A model generated the notes under the pieces. It saw only the letters and a program-made list of their open reading frames with translations. It was not told where the DNA came from and did no database searches. Shown piece after piece: positions 48,964 through 59,511 of a stretch of 64,000 nucleotides of DNA. A program made the translations under genes and the position numbers. Position 1 is the stretch's first letter; the number at the start of each line of letters is the position of its first letter. Origin of the DNA: Petrimonas mucosa (GTDB lineage Bacteria > Bacteroidota > Bacteroidia > Bacteroidales > Dysgonomonadaceae); the NCBI RefSeq assembly GCF_900095795.1, contig NZ_LT608328.1:1977001-2041000 (forward strand), in the 5' to 3' direction.

Positions 48964-49218
48964 TTATTTTTTCTTGCGATCGCCGTAACGGCTCATGAAC
49001 TTGTCGACACGTCCGGCAGTATCCACCAATTTCTGTTTTCCAGTGTAGAATGGATGTGATGAGCTGGTGATTTCAAGTTTTACCAAAGGATAAGTAACAC
49101 CATCAATTTCAATGGTCTCCTTGGCATTTATAGTGGAACGGGAAATGAAGATTTCATCGTTCGACATATCTTTGAAAACTACCGGGCGGTAATTGCTGGG
49201 ATGAATTTCTTTTTTCAT
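48964..49218 (-). CDS. rpmE2: 50S ribosomal protein L31, type B
   Basis: The 84-residue L31 starts [19 protein letters not shown] and ends [12 protein letters not shown]. It has no cysteines, so it belongs to the zinc-independent type B (C-minus) class. The ATG at 49218 is chosen because longer frames add unrelated sequence and would overlap cinA. It carries its own consensus promoter. Confidence 0.95.
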   Translation of the reverse strand: MKKEIHPSNYRPVVFKDMSNDEIFISRSTINAKETIEIDGVTYPLVKLEITSSSHPFYTGKQKLVDTAGRVDKFMSRYGDRKKK

Positions 49219-49259
49219 TGTGATATGATTTGTTTTTGTTGCTTCGGATTTTTGGACTG

Positions 49260-49290
49260 CAAAGATATAACAATTGATTGAAAAAGAAAA
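49260..49290 (-). promoter_or_regulatory. promoter of rpmE2
   Basis: On the minus strand TATCTTTG (49260-49267) matches TAnnTTTG. A TTTT run at about 49287-49290, 19 bases upstream, fits -33 with one mismatch. The leader would be about 35-40 bases. Confidence 0.6.
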
Positions 49291-49331
49291 ATTAAATGAA
49301 AATAATTTCGGAAAAATCGGTTCCAAACGCT

Positions 49332-49339
49332 TAATTTTG
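49332..49339 (+). promoter_or_regulatory. -7 box of the cinA promoter
   Basis: TAATTTTG is a perfect match to TAnnTTTG, 20 bases before the cinA ATG. The expected -33 position holds only TTTCG (49306-49310). The leader would be very short. Confidence 0.5.
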
Positions 49340-49358
49340 TAAAAAATCGGTTTTAACA

Positions 49359-50585
49359 ATGAAAATAGCGATCATAACGGTGGGAGACGAGATCCTGATC
49401 GGAGAAATTAGAGATACCAATTCGATATGGATGGTGGCTGAACTTACCCGTGAGGGATTTGAAATCGTGAACATTATAACTGTAGGCGACAACGAGGAAG
49501 ATATTGCGAAAGGGATCGATTTCGCATTTTCACGTGCCGATATCGTGCTGATGACGGGCGGAGTGGGCCCCACCCGCGACGATGTCACCAAGAGGGCACT
49601 CTGCAATTATTTTCATACCGGCCTGACCTTTGACCAGGAGGTGCTTCAACAGATCGAACGGCTCTTTACAAAACGGAACTTCACGCTGAATGAACCTACA
49701 AGGAATCAAGCATATGTGCCGCAAGGGTGCACAGTAATCCAGAACCGGGTCGGAACCGCCCCCCTGCTCTGGTTCGAACGGGAGAATCAGCTTCTGGTCT
49801 CGATGCCGGGGGTTCCGTTCGAAATGAAATCGGCGATGAGGGAGGAGATCATACCGCGTTTGAAGAGCCGGTTCCTGCAGGATGAGTACCTGAAATCGCA
49901 CTTCCTGGTATCTGGAATCACCGAATCGTCGCTCGCCCTTCAGTTGGAGAAGTTTGAAAGGCAGCTTCCCGAGGATTTTTCACTGGCCTATCTCCCTGCA
50001 AATGGGTTGATCAGATTGCGGCTTTCGGTCCGTGGCCTGAGCCGGCTACCGGAGATGCAGCTCCAGACAGAACAGCTCAAGAGGGAGTTGCAGGAGCGGC
50101 TGGTTGCCGAGAGCGACGAACCGGTGGAGCTGTTATTGGGAAAGGCCTTGAGAGGCAGAAAACTGACCATCTCAACCGCCGAGAGCTGCACCGGAGGCTA
50201 CATTGCTCACCGCATAACGCTGGTGCCGGGGGCATCGGAATATTATAAGGGTTCGGTTGTTTCGTACGATAACCGGATCAAGATCTCCATGCTGGATGTG
50301 TCGCGCAGCGCGATCGAGTCGTTCGGAGCCGTCAGCCGGGAGGTGGTGGAGGAGATGGCGCTGCAGGTGGCGGCGAAAATGGAGAGCGACTGCTCCATCG
50401 CCGTTTCCGGCGTTGCCGGTCCCGATGGCGGAACAGCGTTGAATCCGGTAGGAACCGTATGGATCTCCACCCGGTTGCACGACAGACAGATGACGCAGAG
50501 GTACCAGTTCGGCTTATCCCGCGAAGAGAACATCAACCGGACGACCAACATGGCCATTGTGCAGATGATGAAAATGTTGGGGTAA
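49359..50585 (+). CDS. cinA: CinA family competence/damage-inducible protein, NMN amidohydrolase
   Basis: The 408-residue protein is the usual two-domain form. An N-terminal MoaB/MogA-like domain at about 1-170 ([31 protein letters not shown]) would act on ADP-ribose or related nucleotides. The C-terminal CinA domain at about 255-408 ([26 protein letters not shown] and [10 protein letters not shown]) has nicotinamide-mononucleotide deamidase activity in characterised homologues. It precedes ruvA and sprA on the same strand. Confidence 0.94.
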   Translation: MKIAIITVGDEILIGEIRDTNSIWMVAELTREGFEIVNIITVGDNEEDIAKGIDFAFSRADIVLMTGGVGPTRDDVTKRALCNYFHTGLTFDQEVLQQIERLFTKRNFTLNEPTRNQAYVPQGCTVIQNRVGTAPLLWFERENQLLVSMPGVPFEMKSAMREEIIPRLKSRFLQDEYLKSHFLVSGITESSLALQLEKFERQLPEDFSLAYLPANGLIRLRLSVRGLSRLPEMQLQTEQLKRELQERLVAESDEPVELLLGKALRGRKLTISTAESCTGGYIAHRITLVPGASEYYKGSVVSYDNRIKISMLDVSRSAIESFGAVSREVVEEMALQVAAKMESDCSIAVSGVAGPDGGTALNPVGTVWISTRLHDRQMTQRYQFGLSREENINRTTNMAIVQMMKMLG

Positions 50586-50650
50586 AATATACTTTTTGGA
50601 GAATCCTTCCGTTATATTTATTGAATCGAGTACAGTTATTTTTCAAGTTT

Positions 50651-51241
50651 ATGATTGACTACATCAAGGGAGAGATCACTGAACTGACGCCCACATCGGT
50701 TACGGTCGAGTGCAACGGGATCGGTTACCAGGCAAACATTTCACTCAACACCTACTCCGCACTCAACGGACAGGCGACGACCCGTCTCTACATCGTTGAA
50801 TCGATACGTGAAGATGCTCATCAGCTCTTCGGTTTTGCCGACAAGCATGAGCGGGAGATCTTTTTGCATCTTATCAGCGTATCGGGTGTGGGGCCCGGCA
50901 CAGGGAGGATGATACTCTCGTCACTCACTTCCCGTGAACTGGAGGCTGCCATCGCCTCCGAGAATATTGCCATTCTTCAGTCGGTAAAAGGTATCGGCGC
51001 AAAGACGGCACAACGGATCATTATCGATCTAAAAGACAAGATCAAGTTCACCGAGGAGGGTGCAACCGTAAAAGTTCCGGCGACCCCAAGCTCATCTGAA
51101 GCAGCCCAGGAGGCTGTTTCCGCACTGGTGATGCTGGGATTTGCCAAACAGGCTTCTGAAAAGGCGGTGTCAAGGATAGCCAAGGAGTCCCCGTCGCTAT
51201 CGGTAGAGGCTATCATCAAGGAGGCGCTGAAACGGATGTAA
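50651..51241 (+). CDS. ruvA: Holliday junction DNA helicase subunit RuvA
   Basis: The 196-residue protein begins MIDYIKGEITEL, the standard RuvA start, at the ATG at 50651. The N-terminal OB fold (ECNGIGYQANISL) is followed by two helix-hairpin-helix motifs (LISVSGVGPGTGRMILSSL, LQSVKGIGAKTAQRIIIDLK) and the C-terminal RuvB-binding domain (AQEAVSALVMLGF). RuvA tetramers bind four-way junctions. It lies 65 bases after cinA and 14 bases before sprA; the association with sprA recurs in Bacteroidota. Confidence 0.96.
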   Translation: MIDYIKGEITELTPTSVTVECNGIGYQANISLNTYSALNGQATTRLYIVESIREDAHQLFGFADKHEREIFLHLISVSGVGPGTGRMILSSLTSRELEAAIASENIAILQSVKGIGAKTAQRIIIDLKDKIKFTEEGATVKVPATPSSSEAAQEAVSALVMLGFAKQASEKAVSRIAKESPSLSVEAIIKEALKRM

Positions 51242-51255
51242 CATGAGGTGGTTCA

Positions 51256-54200
51256 TTGAAAAGCACGGCCATACATAAACTTGCCTTCATCCTCCTGCTT
51301 TTGGTCGGCGGGACAATCACCCTTCCTGCACAGCGGCAAGATACGACAGGCGCAAGTTCCCCTTTGTGGAACACGTTACTCCGGGCTCCATCGAATATGA
51401 AGACCGAAGTGATTTACGATTACAGGATCAACCGCTACATCATCCGAAACATCGTCGGCGACAAGATAATCGGTACTCCGTTGGTCATGACGTCCGATGA
51501 GTATATGAGATATTCGTTCAATGAACTGAATAGCAAATACTTCAAGGAGAAGAACAGATCAAGGAGAGAGGACCGGCCTGCGAAAAGGGAGCCGTTGCAG
51601 TTGCTCGACAGGCGCAAAGGCAATTCACCGATAGAGGATATTTTCGGTCCGGGCGGAGTGCGGATCACCACCAACGGATCGATTGAACTTAGCAGTGGCA
51701 TAGTAAGCAACCGGATCGACAACCCCACCCTGCCCGAACGCTCCAGGAAGCGGAACAGGCTCGATCTCGACCCGAAGATCCAGCTTGACGTAAATGCCCG
51801 TGTCGGCACCAAAATCAATTTCGGACTCAGCTACGATACCGAGGGTGTTTTCGATTTTGACAGCCGGCAGATCAAGCTGGCCTATCAGGGTGACGAGGAT
51901 GAGATCATCAGGAATATCGAGGCGGGAAACGTGAGCATGAGCTCCAGAAACTCGCTCATCAATGGCGGTACATCGCTTTTCGGTATCAAATCTGACCTGC
52001 AGTTCGGCAAGTTGCGTGTCAGCACCGTCTTGTCGCAACAGAAATCGGAGTCCCGCTCCGTCAACTCGCGCGGGGCAACCCAGACCACTCCATTCGAGTT
52101 AACTGCAGATCAGTATGATGAAAACCGCCATTTCCTGCTGGGACACTATTTCAGGGAGAACTACGACAAGGCGCTGGCAAAGTTGCCATATATCGAGTCG
52201 CCGGTTGCGATCACCCGGATCGAGGTTTGGATAACCAACAAGCGGGGTAACTATGATCAGGTGCGCAACGTAGTGGCATTTGCCGACCTGGCGGAGCGGA
52301 ACGCCATCCATAACCCCCTCTGGTCACCGTCGGGCAGTGAGGCTATACCGCACAACGAGGCCAATACGATGTACCGTCAGCTGGTGTCGACCTATGCAGC
52401 GGCACGCGATATCAGCCGGGTCGCATCGGTCCTTCCCCCCTCCGTGGCCATCGGACGCGATTATGAGAAGATAGAGAGTGCAAGGTTGCTTTCTCCCTCC
52501 GAATATAGGTTACAGCCGCAACTGGGCTATATCTCCCTGCGGACGCCGTTGCAGGCTGACGAGGTGCTGGCCGTTGCCTACGAATACAGGTATAACGGCA
52601 AGGTCTACCAGGTGGGAGAATTCTCCGGAGATGTAGGTCGCGAAAACAACGGAACGGCCGCCTATCCCGACGGGGCGCTGTTTCTCAAGCTGTTAAAACC
52701 GGTATCCCTATCGCCGCAATCCTATACTTGGGACCTGATGATGAAAAACATCTACTCGTTGGGATATGGCGCCTACAATATCCAGAAAGAGCAGTTTGCG
52801 CTCAATATCAGCTATCTGAGCGATACTACCGGTATCTATCTCGATTACATTCCCGAAGGCAATATCCGCGACAGGTTGTTGCTGAAGGTGATGAATCTCG
52901 ACAACCTGAACATGAAAAACGATCCCTACCCCGACGGAGCATTCGATTTTGTGGAGGGCTACACCGTCTCTACCGATAATGGACGGATCATCTTTCCAGT
53001 ACTGGAGCCGTTCGGTTCGCACCTCCGGAAAGAGATCGGTGACGATGCCGTTGCGGAGAGATACCTCTTCCAGCAACTTTACGACTCCACTCTGACGGTT
53101 GCCCGGCAGTTTGCGGAAAAAAACAAGTTCAGGATCTCGGGCCGATACCGGAGCAGTTCGAATGCCGAGATCAACCTGAATGCCACCAATGTGGCACGCG
53201 GTTCCGTCAGGATAACGGCCAACGGCGTTACCTTGAACGAGGGAGTCGACTATACGGTAGATTATCTCTCCGGGACGGTGACCATTCTCAATCAGGCGAT
53301 CCTGGATGCGGGTACGCCGCTCTCGGTAACACTCGAGGATCGGTCGACATTCAGCATGCAGCGCAAAACGATGATGGGGATGGAGCTGTCATATGATTTC
53401 TCGAAGAATCTGACCGTTGGCGCCACCCTGATGCACTATTACGAGAAGCCGCTGATTGTCAAGACCATCTTTGGCGATGAAGCGGTCAAAAATACCCTAT
53501 GGGGTCTGAACAGCTCATTCCGGAAGGAGTCGCATGCCTTTACCCGGTTGCTCGACATGCTGCCGTTTGTAGAGGCTACCGCACCATCGCAACTGACGGG
53601 CAACCTGGAGTTCGCCCAGATGATTCCCGGACACTACAGGAACAGGTATACGGGTGGTTACTCCTACCTGGACGATTTTGAAACCTCCACATCGAGAATC
53701 GACCTCCGCTCCCCATACGGCTGGTCGCTGGCGTCAACACCGTTTAACGACACCTCCACCGCTCTCTTTCCCGAGGCGGCACTGACCAACAATATCGATT
53801 ACGGGAAAAACCGGGCACACATGGCCTGGTTCCATATCGACGGGATGTTTACACACCGCAACTCTTCGCTCACACCCTCGCATATCAAAAATGACAAGGA
53901 GCAGCTGTCGAATCATCTGGTGCGCGAGATATATGAGCGGGAGATCTTCCCCGACAAAGAGATCATTTATGGTGAACCACCCACACTCCCGGTGCTCAAT
54001 ATCTCTTTCTATCCCAATGAACGGGGTCCCTACAATCTCGACACCGAGGTTGATTCAAACGGAAAGTTGCTCCATCCGGAAAAGCGGTGGGGAGGAATCA
54101 CCCGAAAGATGGAGGTTCGAGATTTCGAAGCTGCAAACATCGAATATGTCGAGTTCTGGCTGATGGATCCGTTTGTAAATGATAAAGCGGGAGCCCTGCA

Positions 54201-57200
54201 GGGTGGCGACCTCTATATCAACCTGGGCGAAATTTCGGAAGATGTGTTGAAAGATGGTAGAAAGTTCTTCGAAAACGGCCTGCCGGTGAACGGCGATACA
54301 ACTGCGGTCGGCACCAGCGTATGGGGTAGATATCCGTTGCGCCAGTCCACCGTCTACGCGTTCGACAACTCAAACGGGAACGAGTCGCGCCGCCTGCAGG
54401 ATGTGGGACTGAACGGGCTGAGCACGGAGCAGGAGAAAAGTTTTCCTGCCTATGTCAACTACCTGAACGGGATCATCCCGAAACTTTCGGATGAGACCTT
54501 GCAGCAGATGGCCAGGGATAGACATTCACCGTTGAATGATCCCTCGGGCGACAATTTCAGACATTACCGGGGAGAAGAGCTGGACCGTGCCGGAGTGGGC
54601 ATCCTGGACCGCTACAAATACTATAACGGTACCGAGGGAAACTCCCTTGCACCCGATGAGTCGCAGCCTTACTCAACCGCGTCGCGCACAACGCCCGACG
54701 TGGAGGATATCGACAACGACAATACGCTGAACGAGAATGAGTCGTATTACCAGTATAAGGTAGAGCTCCGGCCCGGAATGATGACCGTTGGGAGCAACTA
54801 TATTGTCGACAAACGCGAGGCGACCGTTCAATTGCGTAACGGGAAGAGGGAGACGGTGAACTGGTACCAGTTCAAGATTCCGCTCCGCGAATACCAGTCG
54901 CGCATAGGCAACATCCAGGGATTCAACAATATCCGCTTCATGCGGATCTTTCTGACCGGTTTCGGGCAGCCGATATTCCTTCGCTTTGCCACATTGGAAC
55001 TGGTGCGCAGTGAATGGAGGGCATATGGCCAGAGCCTGCAGACGGATGGCAATCTCCCGGGATCTGGAGAGTTGGAGATCTCTACAGTGAGCATCGAGGA
55101 GAATGGCGACCGTACTCCGGTGAACTATGTTCTTCCGCCGGGGGTGACACGGATCATCGACCCGGCCCAGCCACAGCTCCGACAACAGAACGAGCAGTCC
55201 ATCTCGCTGAAAGTGAGTGACCTGGAGCCGGGTGATGCACGGGCCATCTACAAGAATGTGATGTACGACCTGCGACGCTATAAACGGCTTCAGCTCTTCG
55301 TGCACGCCGAGGAGACGGTGAACGGCACTCCCGGCCTGCAGGATGACGAGATGAGCATCTTCTTGCGTATCGGATCAGACTACCGTGACAACTACTATGA
55401 ATATGAGATTCCGCTCAAATTGACACCCGCCGGACATTATAACACCAATATTCCCGAACATCAGGAGAGGGTCTGGGACCCCGCGAACCGGTTCGATTTT
55501 CCGCTTGAACTGCTGACGAGCCTGAAAATGAGACGCAATGAGGAGAGAAGGGATGACGGCGGTGCATTGTACCGGGTTCCATATTATGGACCTGATCCGG
55601 AGCGTCCCGGCAACAGGGTGGGTGTTGTTGGAAATCCGTCGCTTGCCGAAGTGAAGGTGATGATGATCGGTATCAGGAACAGGACAACCACCACCGAGTC
55701 GATCGAGGTGTGGGTAAACGAACTGCGGTTGAGTGAGTTCGATGAAAACGGCGGTTGGGCTGCACAGGGAAATGTGAGCCTGGCCCTGTCGGATATCGGC
55801 TCGGTGACGGTCTCCGGAAGGATGGAGACGGCAGGTTTCGGGGCACTCAACCAGAGTCTGCTGGAGCGCAGGAATGACGACTACTCGCTGGTGAGTGTCA
55901 CCATGAACATGGAGCTGGGAAGGTTCCTGCCAGAGCCGGTCAAGCTGTCGGCCCCCCTCCATTATGCCTATTCCAGCCAGACGGTCACCCCAAAATATGA
56001 TCCGTTCAACACCGATATCCTGCTGTCGGGACCGGATTCGATCATCAACCTCTCCGTCACGCGGACCACGAGCCGCAGTTTGAGCCTGAATAACGTGAAG
56101 ATGAACATAAGAAGCCGCAACCCGATGCCGTATGATCCTGCAAATTTCAGTCTCAGTTACGGTTATGGCAAGAGTCACTTCCGGAGTCCCGATACCGAGT
56201 ACAACAACACCATCTCGCAGCGGTTGCAGGCAGAATACAGATACACGCCCAATGTGAGACCGCTTGAACTTTCCAAGCAGCTCCAGCTCAATTATCTTCC
56301 AAATTCGATCCGGATCGGCAGCCGACTGATACGTAACTACCAGGAGACGCAGTTGCGTGATCTGAGCGGCTCACTGTCGGCTATCCCTTTGCCGAAGGGA
56401 GCATATATCACATTCAGTCAATACTTTATCTGGAACAGGGATTTCTCGGTAAACTGGGAGATGACCCGGAACCTGAAGAGCTCGTTCCATTCTGGCACCA
56501 TCGCTGAAATTGAAGAGCCCTATCTTCAGGTGAACAAAAAACTCAACCGTGACGATTACGAGATATGGAAGGATTCGGTGGTTCAGAGCATCACCAGCCT
56601 GGGCAGGCCGCTCAATTATGAACAGAGCGCAGAGGTGACCTACACGCTTCCCCTTCAGCTTATTCCGGCATTGGAGTGGATAGGCGTGAGCACGGCTTAC
56701 AATTCCCGCTACCGGTGGGAACGGGGTGCCTTTATTCATGACGAGAAGATCGGTAATGTCCTGCAGAACGACCTGTCGTTCACCCTGAACGGGCGGCTTA
56801 ATCTAACGCAGCTCTACAGCAAGGCAGGACTCCTGAAAAATGGTGGTCAGGCTTCCGGTACATCACTCGGCAGATACCTGGCGGAAGGAGCGATGATGCT
56901 GCGGAGTGTAAATCTGAATCTCGGATTGAGATCGAGAAACGATATTCCAGGCTTCGATCCTGTTGTCGGCGACTTTTTTGGACAGGGAAACAGTGTAGAG
57001 GGACTGATCCCAGGGTTGGGCTTCGCGTTCGGATTCGACGGTGGTGAAGATTTCCTGAAAAGGGCCGATCGAAACCGTTGGCTCGTGAAAAACAGCAACA
57101 ACATCACACCGGCACTGTATCAGCAGACGGAAAACCTGAACCTGGAGGCGATCCTTGAACCAGTTCGGGGCTTGAGGATAGGGTTGAATGCCATCTATGA

Positions 57201-58311
57201 GAATAATCGGCGGACAGAATTCCAGCATATGCTGGACGGAATGCCCGAGACATATGGGGGCAGTTTTGCAATCAGCACGTTGACCTTGGGCTCGGCATTT
57301 GAGCACTATTCAGCCGGAAACAACTACAGGTCGGCATCGTTCGACCGGTTCCTGGAGAAACGGGAGGTAGTGGCGGAGAGGTTACGCGACCGGTATGGGC
57401 GGTACATGCCGGCCGGGCGAGTCGACCTCAATTCGGTAGATGTGCTGATTCCCGCTTTTCTAGCAGCCTACACGGGAGGGGATGCCGGGAAGATCGGGCT
57501 GACTCCATTCCCCGACCGTCTCTCGGCCATGCCTAACTGGGATATTGCCTGGAATGTGACTCAACTCCTGCCGATACTCCGGAGAAACTTCAAATCGCTA
57601 ATTCTCACACACAAATACCTTTCGCAGTACCGTGTTGGCTCATTCACGTCGTTCACCGGATGGGTGCCGCTGGAAGAGGGAACCGACCTCGGTTACGTTC
57701 ACGACATAGTGACCGGTCTACCGGTACCATCATCGCCATACGATATTTCCGCGGTCAACCTGATCGAGTCATTCTCTCCGCTCATCGAGGCTCGGGGAGT
57801 ACTGGAGAACAACATGATGCTCAATTTCCGGATCAACCGCACCCGCTCTCTCAACCTGAACATCGCCTCCTACCAGATCGTGGAGAGCAGTGAGAACGAT
57901 CTGCTCTTTGGATTGGGTTACCGGATGCCGGCTTTTAACCGTATTATCGGTTTCGGCTCAAACTCCATGAAGAGCGGTCGCCGGCCCAAGAACAGCTCCC
58001 GCTACCGGACTGAACAGCCGTTCAACGGCGACGGTGGACAGGAGTTCTCGAATGATCTGATTCTTCGTGCGGATCTGTCGCACAAAATTACAGAGGTACT
58101 GATTCGCAAGATAGAGGATCGGTTTACGCAGGCAACCAGCGGATTGAAAAGTACCGCCATCCGCCTCTCGGCCGATTATTCACTGAGCCAGTCGGTTACC
58201 CTCCGTGCATTTTTCGACAAGACCATCCAGCTCCCGCTGGTCTCTTCATCAGCATATCCCACGGCCAACACCAGTGCGGGGATGAGCCTGAAGTTCAATC
58301 TCAACCAGTAA
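51256..58311 (+). CDS. sprA: cell surface protein SprA, type IX secretion translocon
   Basis: SprA is the very large outer-membrane beta-barrel that forms the channel of the type IX secretion system (T9SS). The 2351-residue length is normal. A signal peptide (ending LPAQ) is followed by the SprA N-terminal motifs (IEDIFGPGGVRITTNGSIEL, then KINFGLSYDTEGVFDFDSRQ), repeated strand-rich blocks, and the C-terminal part MSLKFNLNQ. No ATG fits this frame upstream. The start appears to be TTG at 51256, with GAGGTGG 5 bases before it and directly after the ruvA stop. T9SS cargo and other Por/Gld genes are not in the window. Confidence 0.94.
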   Translation: MKSTAIHKLAFILLLLVGGTITLPAQRQDTTGASSPLWNTLLRAPSNMKTEVIYDYRINRYIIRNIVGDKIIGTPLVMTSDEYMRYSFNELNSKYFKEKNRSRREDRPAKREPLQLLDRRKGNSPIEDIFGPGGVRITTNGSIELSSGIVSNRIDNPTLPERSRKRNRLDLDPKIQLDVNARVGTKINFGLSYDTEGVFDFDSRQIKLAYQGDEDEIIRNIEAGNVSMSSRNSLINGGTSLFGIKSDLQFGKLRVSTVLSQQKSESRSVNSRGATQTTPFELTADQYDENRHFLLGHYFRENYDKALAKLPYIESPVAITRIEVWITNKRGNYDQVRNVVAFADLAERNAIHNPLWSPSGSEAIPHNEANTMYRQLVSTYAAARDISRVASVLPPSVAIGRDYEKIESARLLSPSEYRLQPQLGYISLRTPLQADEVLAVAYEYRYNGKVYQVGEFSGDVGRENNGTAAYPDGALFLKLLKPVSLSPQSYTWDLMMKNIYSLGYGAYNIQKEQFALNISYLSDTTGIYLDYIPEGNIRDRLLLKVMNLDNLNMKNDPYPDGAFDFVEGYTVSTDNGRIIFPVLEPFGSHLRKEIGDDAVAERYLFQQLYDSTLTVARQFAEKNKFRISGRYRSSSNAEINLNATNVARGSVRITANGVTLNEGVDYTVDYLSGTVTILNQAILDAGTPLSVTLEDRSTFSMQRKTMMGMELSYDFSKNLTVGATLMHYYEKPLIVKTIFGDEAVKNTLWGLNSSFRKESHAFTRLLDMLPFVEATAPSQLTGNLEFAQMIPGHYRNRYTGGYSYLDDFETSTSRIDLRSPYGWSLASTPFNDTSTALFPEAALTNNIDYGKNRAHMAWFHIDGMFTHRNSSLTPSHIKNDKEQLSNHLVREIYEREIFPDKEIIYGEPPTLPVLNISFYPNERGPYNLDTEVDSNGKLLHPEKRWGGITRKMEVRDFEAANIEYVEFWLMDPFVNDKAGALQGGDLYINLGEISEDVLKDGRKFFENGLPVNGDTTAVGTSVWGRYPLRQSTVYAFDNSNGNESRRLQDVGLNGLSTEQEKSFPAYVNYLNGIIPKLSDETLQQMARDRHSPLNDPSGDNFRHYRGEELDRAGVGILDRYKYYNGTEGNSLAPDESQPYSTASRTTPDVEDIDNDNTLNENESYYQYKVELRPGMMTVGSNYIVDKREATVQLRNGKRETVNWYQFKIPLREYQSRIGNIQGFNNIRFMRIFLTGFGQPIFLRFATLELVRSEWRAYGQSLQTDGNLPGSGELEISTVSIEENGDRTPVNYVLPPGVTRIIDPAQPQLRQQNEQSISLKVSDLEPGDARAIYKNVMYDLRRYKRLQLFVHAEETVNGTPGLQDDEMSIFLRIGSDYRDNYYEYEIPLKLTPAGHYNTNIPEHQERVWDPANRFDFPLELLTSLKMRRNEERRDDGGALYRVPYYGPDPERPGNRVGVVGNPSLAEVKVMMIGIRNRTTTTESIEVWVNELRLSEFDENGGWAAQGNVSLALSDIGSVTVSGRMETAGFGALNQSLLERRNDDYSLVSVTMNMELGRFLPEPVKLSAPLHYAYSSQTVTPKYDPFNTDILLSGPDSIINLSVTRTTSRSLSLNNVKMNIRSRNPMPYDPANFSLSYGYGKSHFRSPDTEYNNTISQRLQAEYRYTPNVRPLELSKQLQLNYLPNSIRIGSRLIRNYQETQLRDLSGSLSAIPLPKGAYITFSQYFIWNRDFSVNWEMTRNLKSSFHSGTIAEIEEPYLQVNKKLNRDDYEIWKDSVVQSITSLGRPLNYEQSAEVTYTLPLQLIPALEWIGVSTAYNSRYRWERGAFIHDEKIGNVLQNDLSFTLNGRLNLTQLYSKAGLLKNGGQASGTSLGRYLAEGAMMLRSVNLNLGLRSRNDIPGFDPVVGDFFGQGNSVEGLIPGLGFAFGFDGGEDFLKRADRNRWLVKNSNNITPALYQQTENLNLEAILEPVRGLRIGLNAIYENNRRTEFQHMLDGMPETYGGSFAISTLTLGSAFEHYSAGNNYRSASFDRFLEKREVVAERLRDRYGRYMPAGRVDLNSVDVLIPAFLAAYTGGDAGKIGLTPFPDRLSAMPNWDIAWNVTQLLPILRRNFKSLILTHKYLSQYRVGSFTSFTGWVPLEEGTDLGYVHDIVTGLPVPSSPYDISAVNLIESFSPLIEARGVLENNMMLNFRINRTRSLNLNIASYQIVESSENDLLFGLGYRMPAFNRIIGFGSNSMKSGRRPKNSSRYRTEQPFNGDGGQEFSNDLILRADLSHKITEVLIRKIEDRFTQATSGLKSTAIRLSADYSLSQSVTLRAFFDKTIQLPLVSSSAYPTANTSAGMSLKFNLNQ

Positions 58312-58324
58312 ACCGATGGCGTTG

Positions 58325-59011
58325 TCAGGCAGGGTGGTTCAAGTCGACCAGCCCCATCTCCTCGCACTTCATGATACGCCCCGGGAAGGTCTGGACAATG
58401 GAATAGTTGTGGGTAGACATGATTACAGCAGTACCTGTTGCGGAGATCTGCTGTAACAGATCGACGATCTGGCTGCCTGTCTCCGGATCGAGATTGCCGG
58501 TAGGTTCATCGGCGAGGATAAGCAGGGGCGAGTTGAGCAACGCCCGGGCAATTACAATGCGCTGCTGTTCACCTCCCGAAAGTTCGTGAGGCATCTTGTA
58601 GGTCTTGTTCTGCATGCCAACCTGCACCAGAACCTCATTGATACGGTTACTGATGGCTCCCTTCTCTTTCCAGCCGGTGGCCCGGAGTACAAACTCCAGG
58701 TTCTTCTCAACCGTACGGTCGATCAGGAGCTGAAAATCTTGGAAAACGATGCCGATCTTCCGTCGCAGGTAAGGGATCTCTTTTCTCTTCAGGTCCTGAA
58801 GCCGGTAATCGAAGACACGTGCATCGCCCTTCTCGATCGGTATCTCGGCATACATGCTCTTGAGCAGGGTACTTTTCCCCGACCCCACTTTACCGATAAT
58901 GTACAGGAAATCTCCCCGGTTAACCTTCAGGTCTACATCGCGTAAAATTATATTTTCCTCTCTGTTTAGTTGAACACCAGTATATTGCAACAAAATACCT
59001 TCACTCATCAT
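58325..59011 (-). CDS. ftsE: FtsE-like ABC transporter ATP-binding protein
   Basis: This 228-residue ABC ATPase has Walker [16 protein letters not shown]-loop [19 protein letters not shown], signature [16 protein letters not shown] and Walker [18 protein letters not shown]. The closest family by pattern is FtsE/LolD; FtsE is favoured by size and by Bacteroidota context. No FtsX-like permease is adjacent. Its ATG overlaps the stop of the DUF4870 gene (ATGA). It is the last gene of a four-gene minus-strand operon, convergent with sprA. Confidence 0.85.
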   Translation of the reverse strand: MMSEGILLQYTGVQLNREENIILRDVDLKVNRGDFLYIIGKVGSGKSTLLKSMYAEIPIEKGDARVFDYRLQDLKRKEIPYLRRKIGIVFQDFQLLIDRTVEKNLEFVLRATGWKEKGAISNRINEVLVQVGMQNKTYKMPHELSGGEQQRIVIARALLNSPLLILADEPTGNLDPETGSQIVDLLQQISATGTAVIMSTHNYSIVQTFPGRIMKCEEMGLVDLNHPA

Positions 59012-59472
59012 TTAAAAAATTGAATAATAAATGGATATCTCCAATATTCGCCATTGTTGGCTTTGACGGAGGCCATAATGACAAAGATCAGGTAAGCCAC
59101 ACCCAGAACGAAGAGCAGTGGTATACCGATAATGGTAATCGCCAGTATCGCAGTGTAGATGAGGTAACTGATCGTGAAATTCAATATGTTCTTGCCATGC
59201 AGATCCACGTTGGGATTGTTCTCCTTGTTGGCTATCCAGAGGAGAACGGGCACCGCAAAACCGGCGAACGGAATCACCAGTCCCAGCAATTGGGAGAGAT
59301 GCATCAACATCAGGTAGCTCTTTTCCGCCATTCCGAAAAGGGGCTTGCTCCCCGAAAAAGATGAAGAGGGACTCTCGTTCAGTATCTTTGCCTTTTCACG
59401 CTGGTACTCCTCTTCGGTTATGCTCCCTTTTTCACGGAGCTGATCCAGGATTTTCAAATCTTCGTATTTCAT
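59008..59472 (-). CDS. DUF4870 membrane protein with N-terminal SHOCT-like segment
   Basis: The 154-residue protein starts with ATG at 59472; codons upstream lead only to a TTG. Residues 1-35 form a SHOCT-like two-helix motif (LKILDQLREKGSITEEEYQREKAKIL). They are followed by a DUF4870 membrane domain with three or four helices (LSQLLGLVIPFAGFAVPVLLW, FTISYLIYTAILAITIIGIP and ALGVAYLIFVIMA-like). The function is unknown. It is tightly coupled to ftsE by a 4-base overlap. Confidence 0.82.
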   Translation of the reverse strand: MKYEDLKILDQLREKGSITEEEYQREKAKILNESPSSSFSGSKPLFGMAEKSYLMLMHLSQLLGLVIPFAGFAVPVLLWIANKENNPNVDLHGKNILNFTISYLIYTAILAITIIGIPLLFVLGVAYLIFVIMASVKANNGEYWRYPFIIQFFK

Positions 59473-59511
59473 TTTCTTGAGGTTTAAGGGGTTTGTTGAC
59501 AACCGGGAGAA

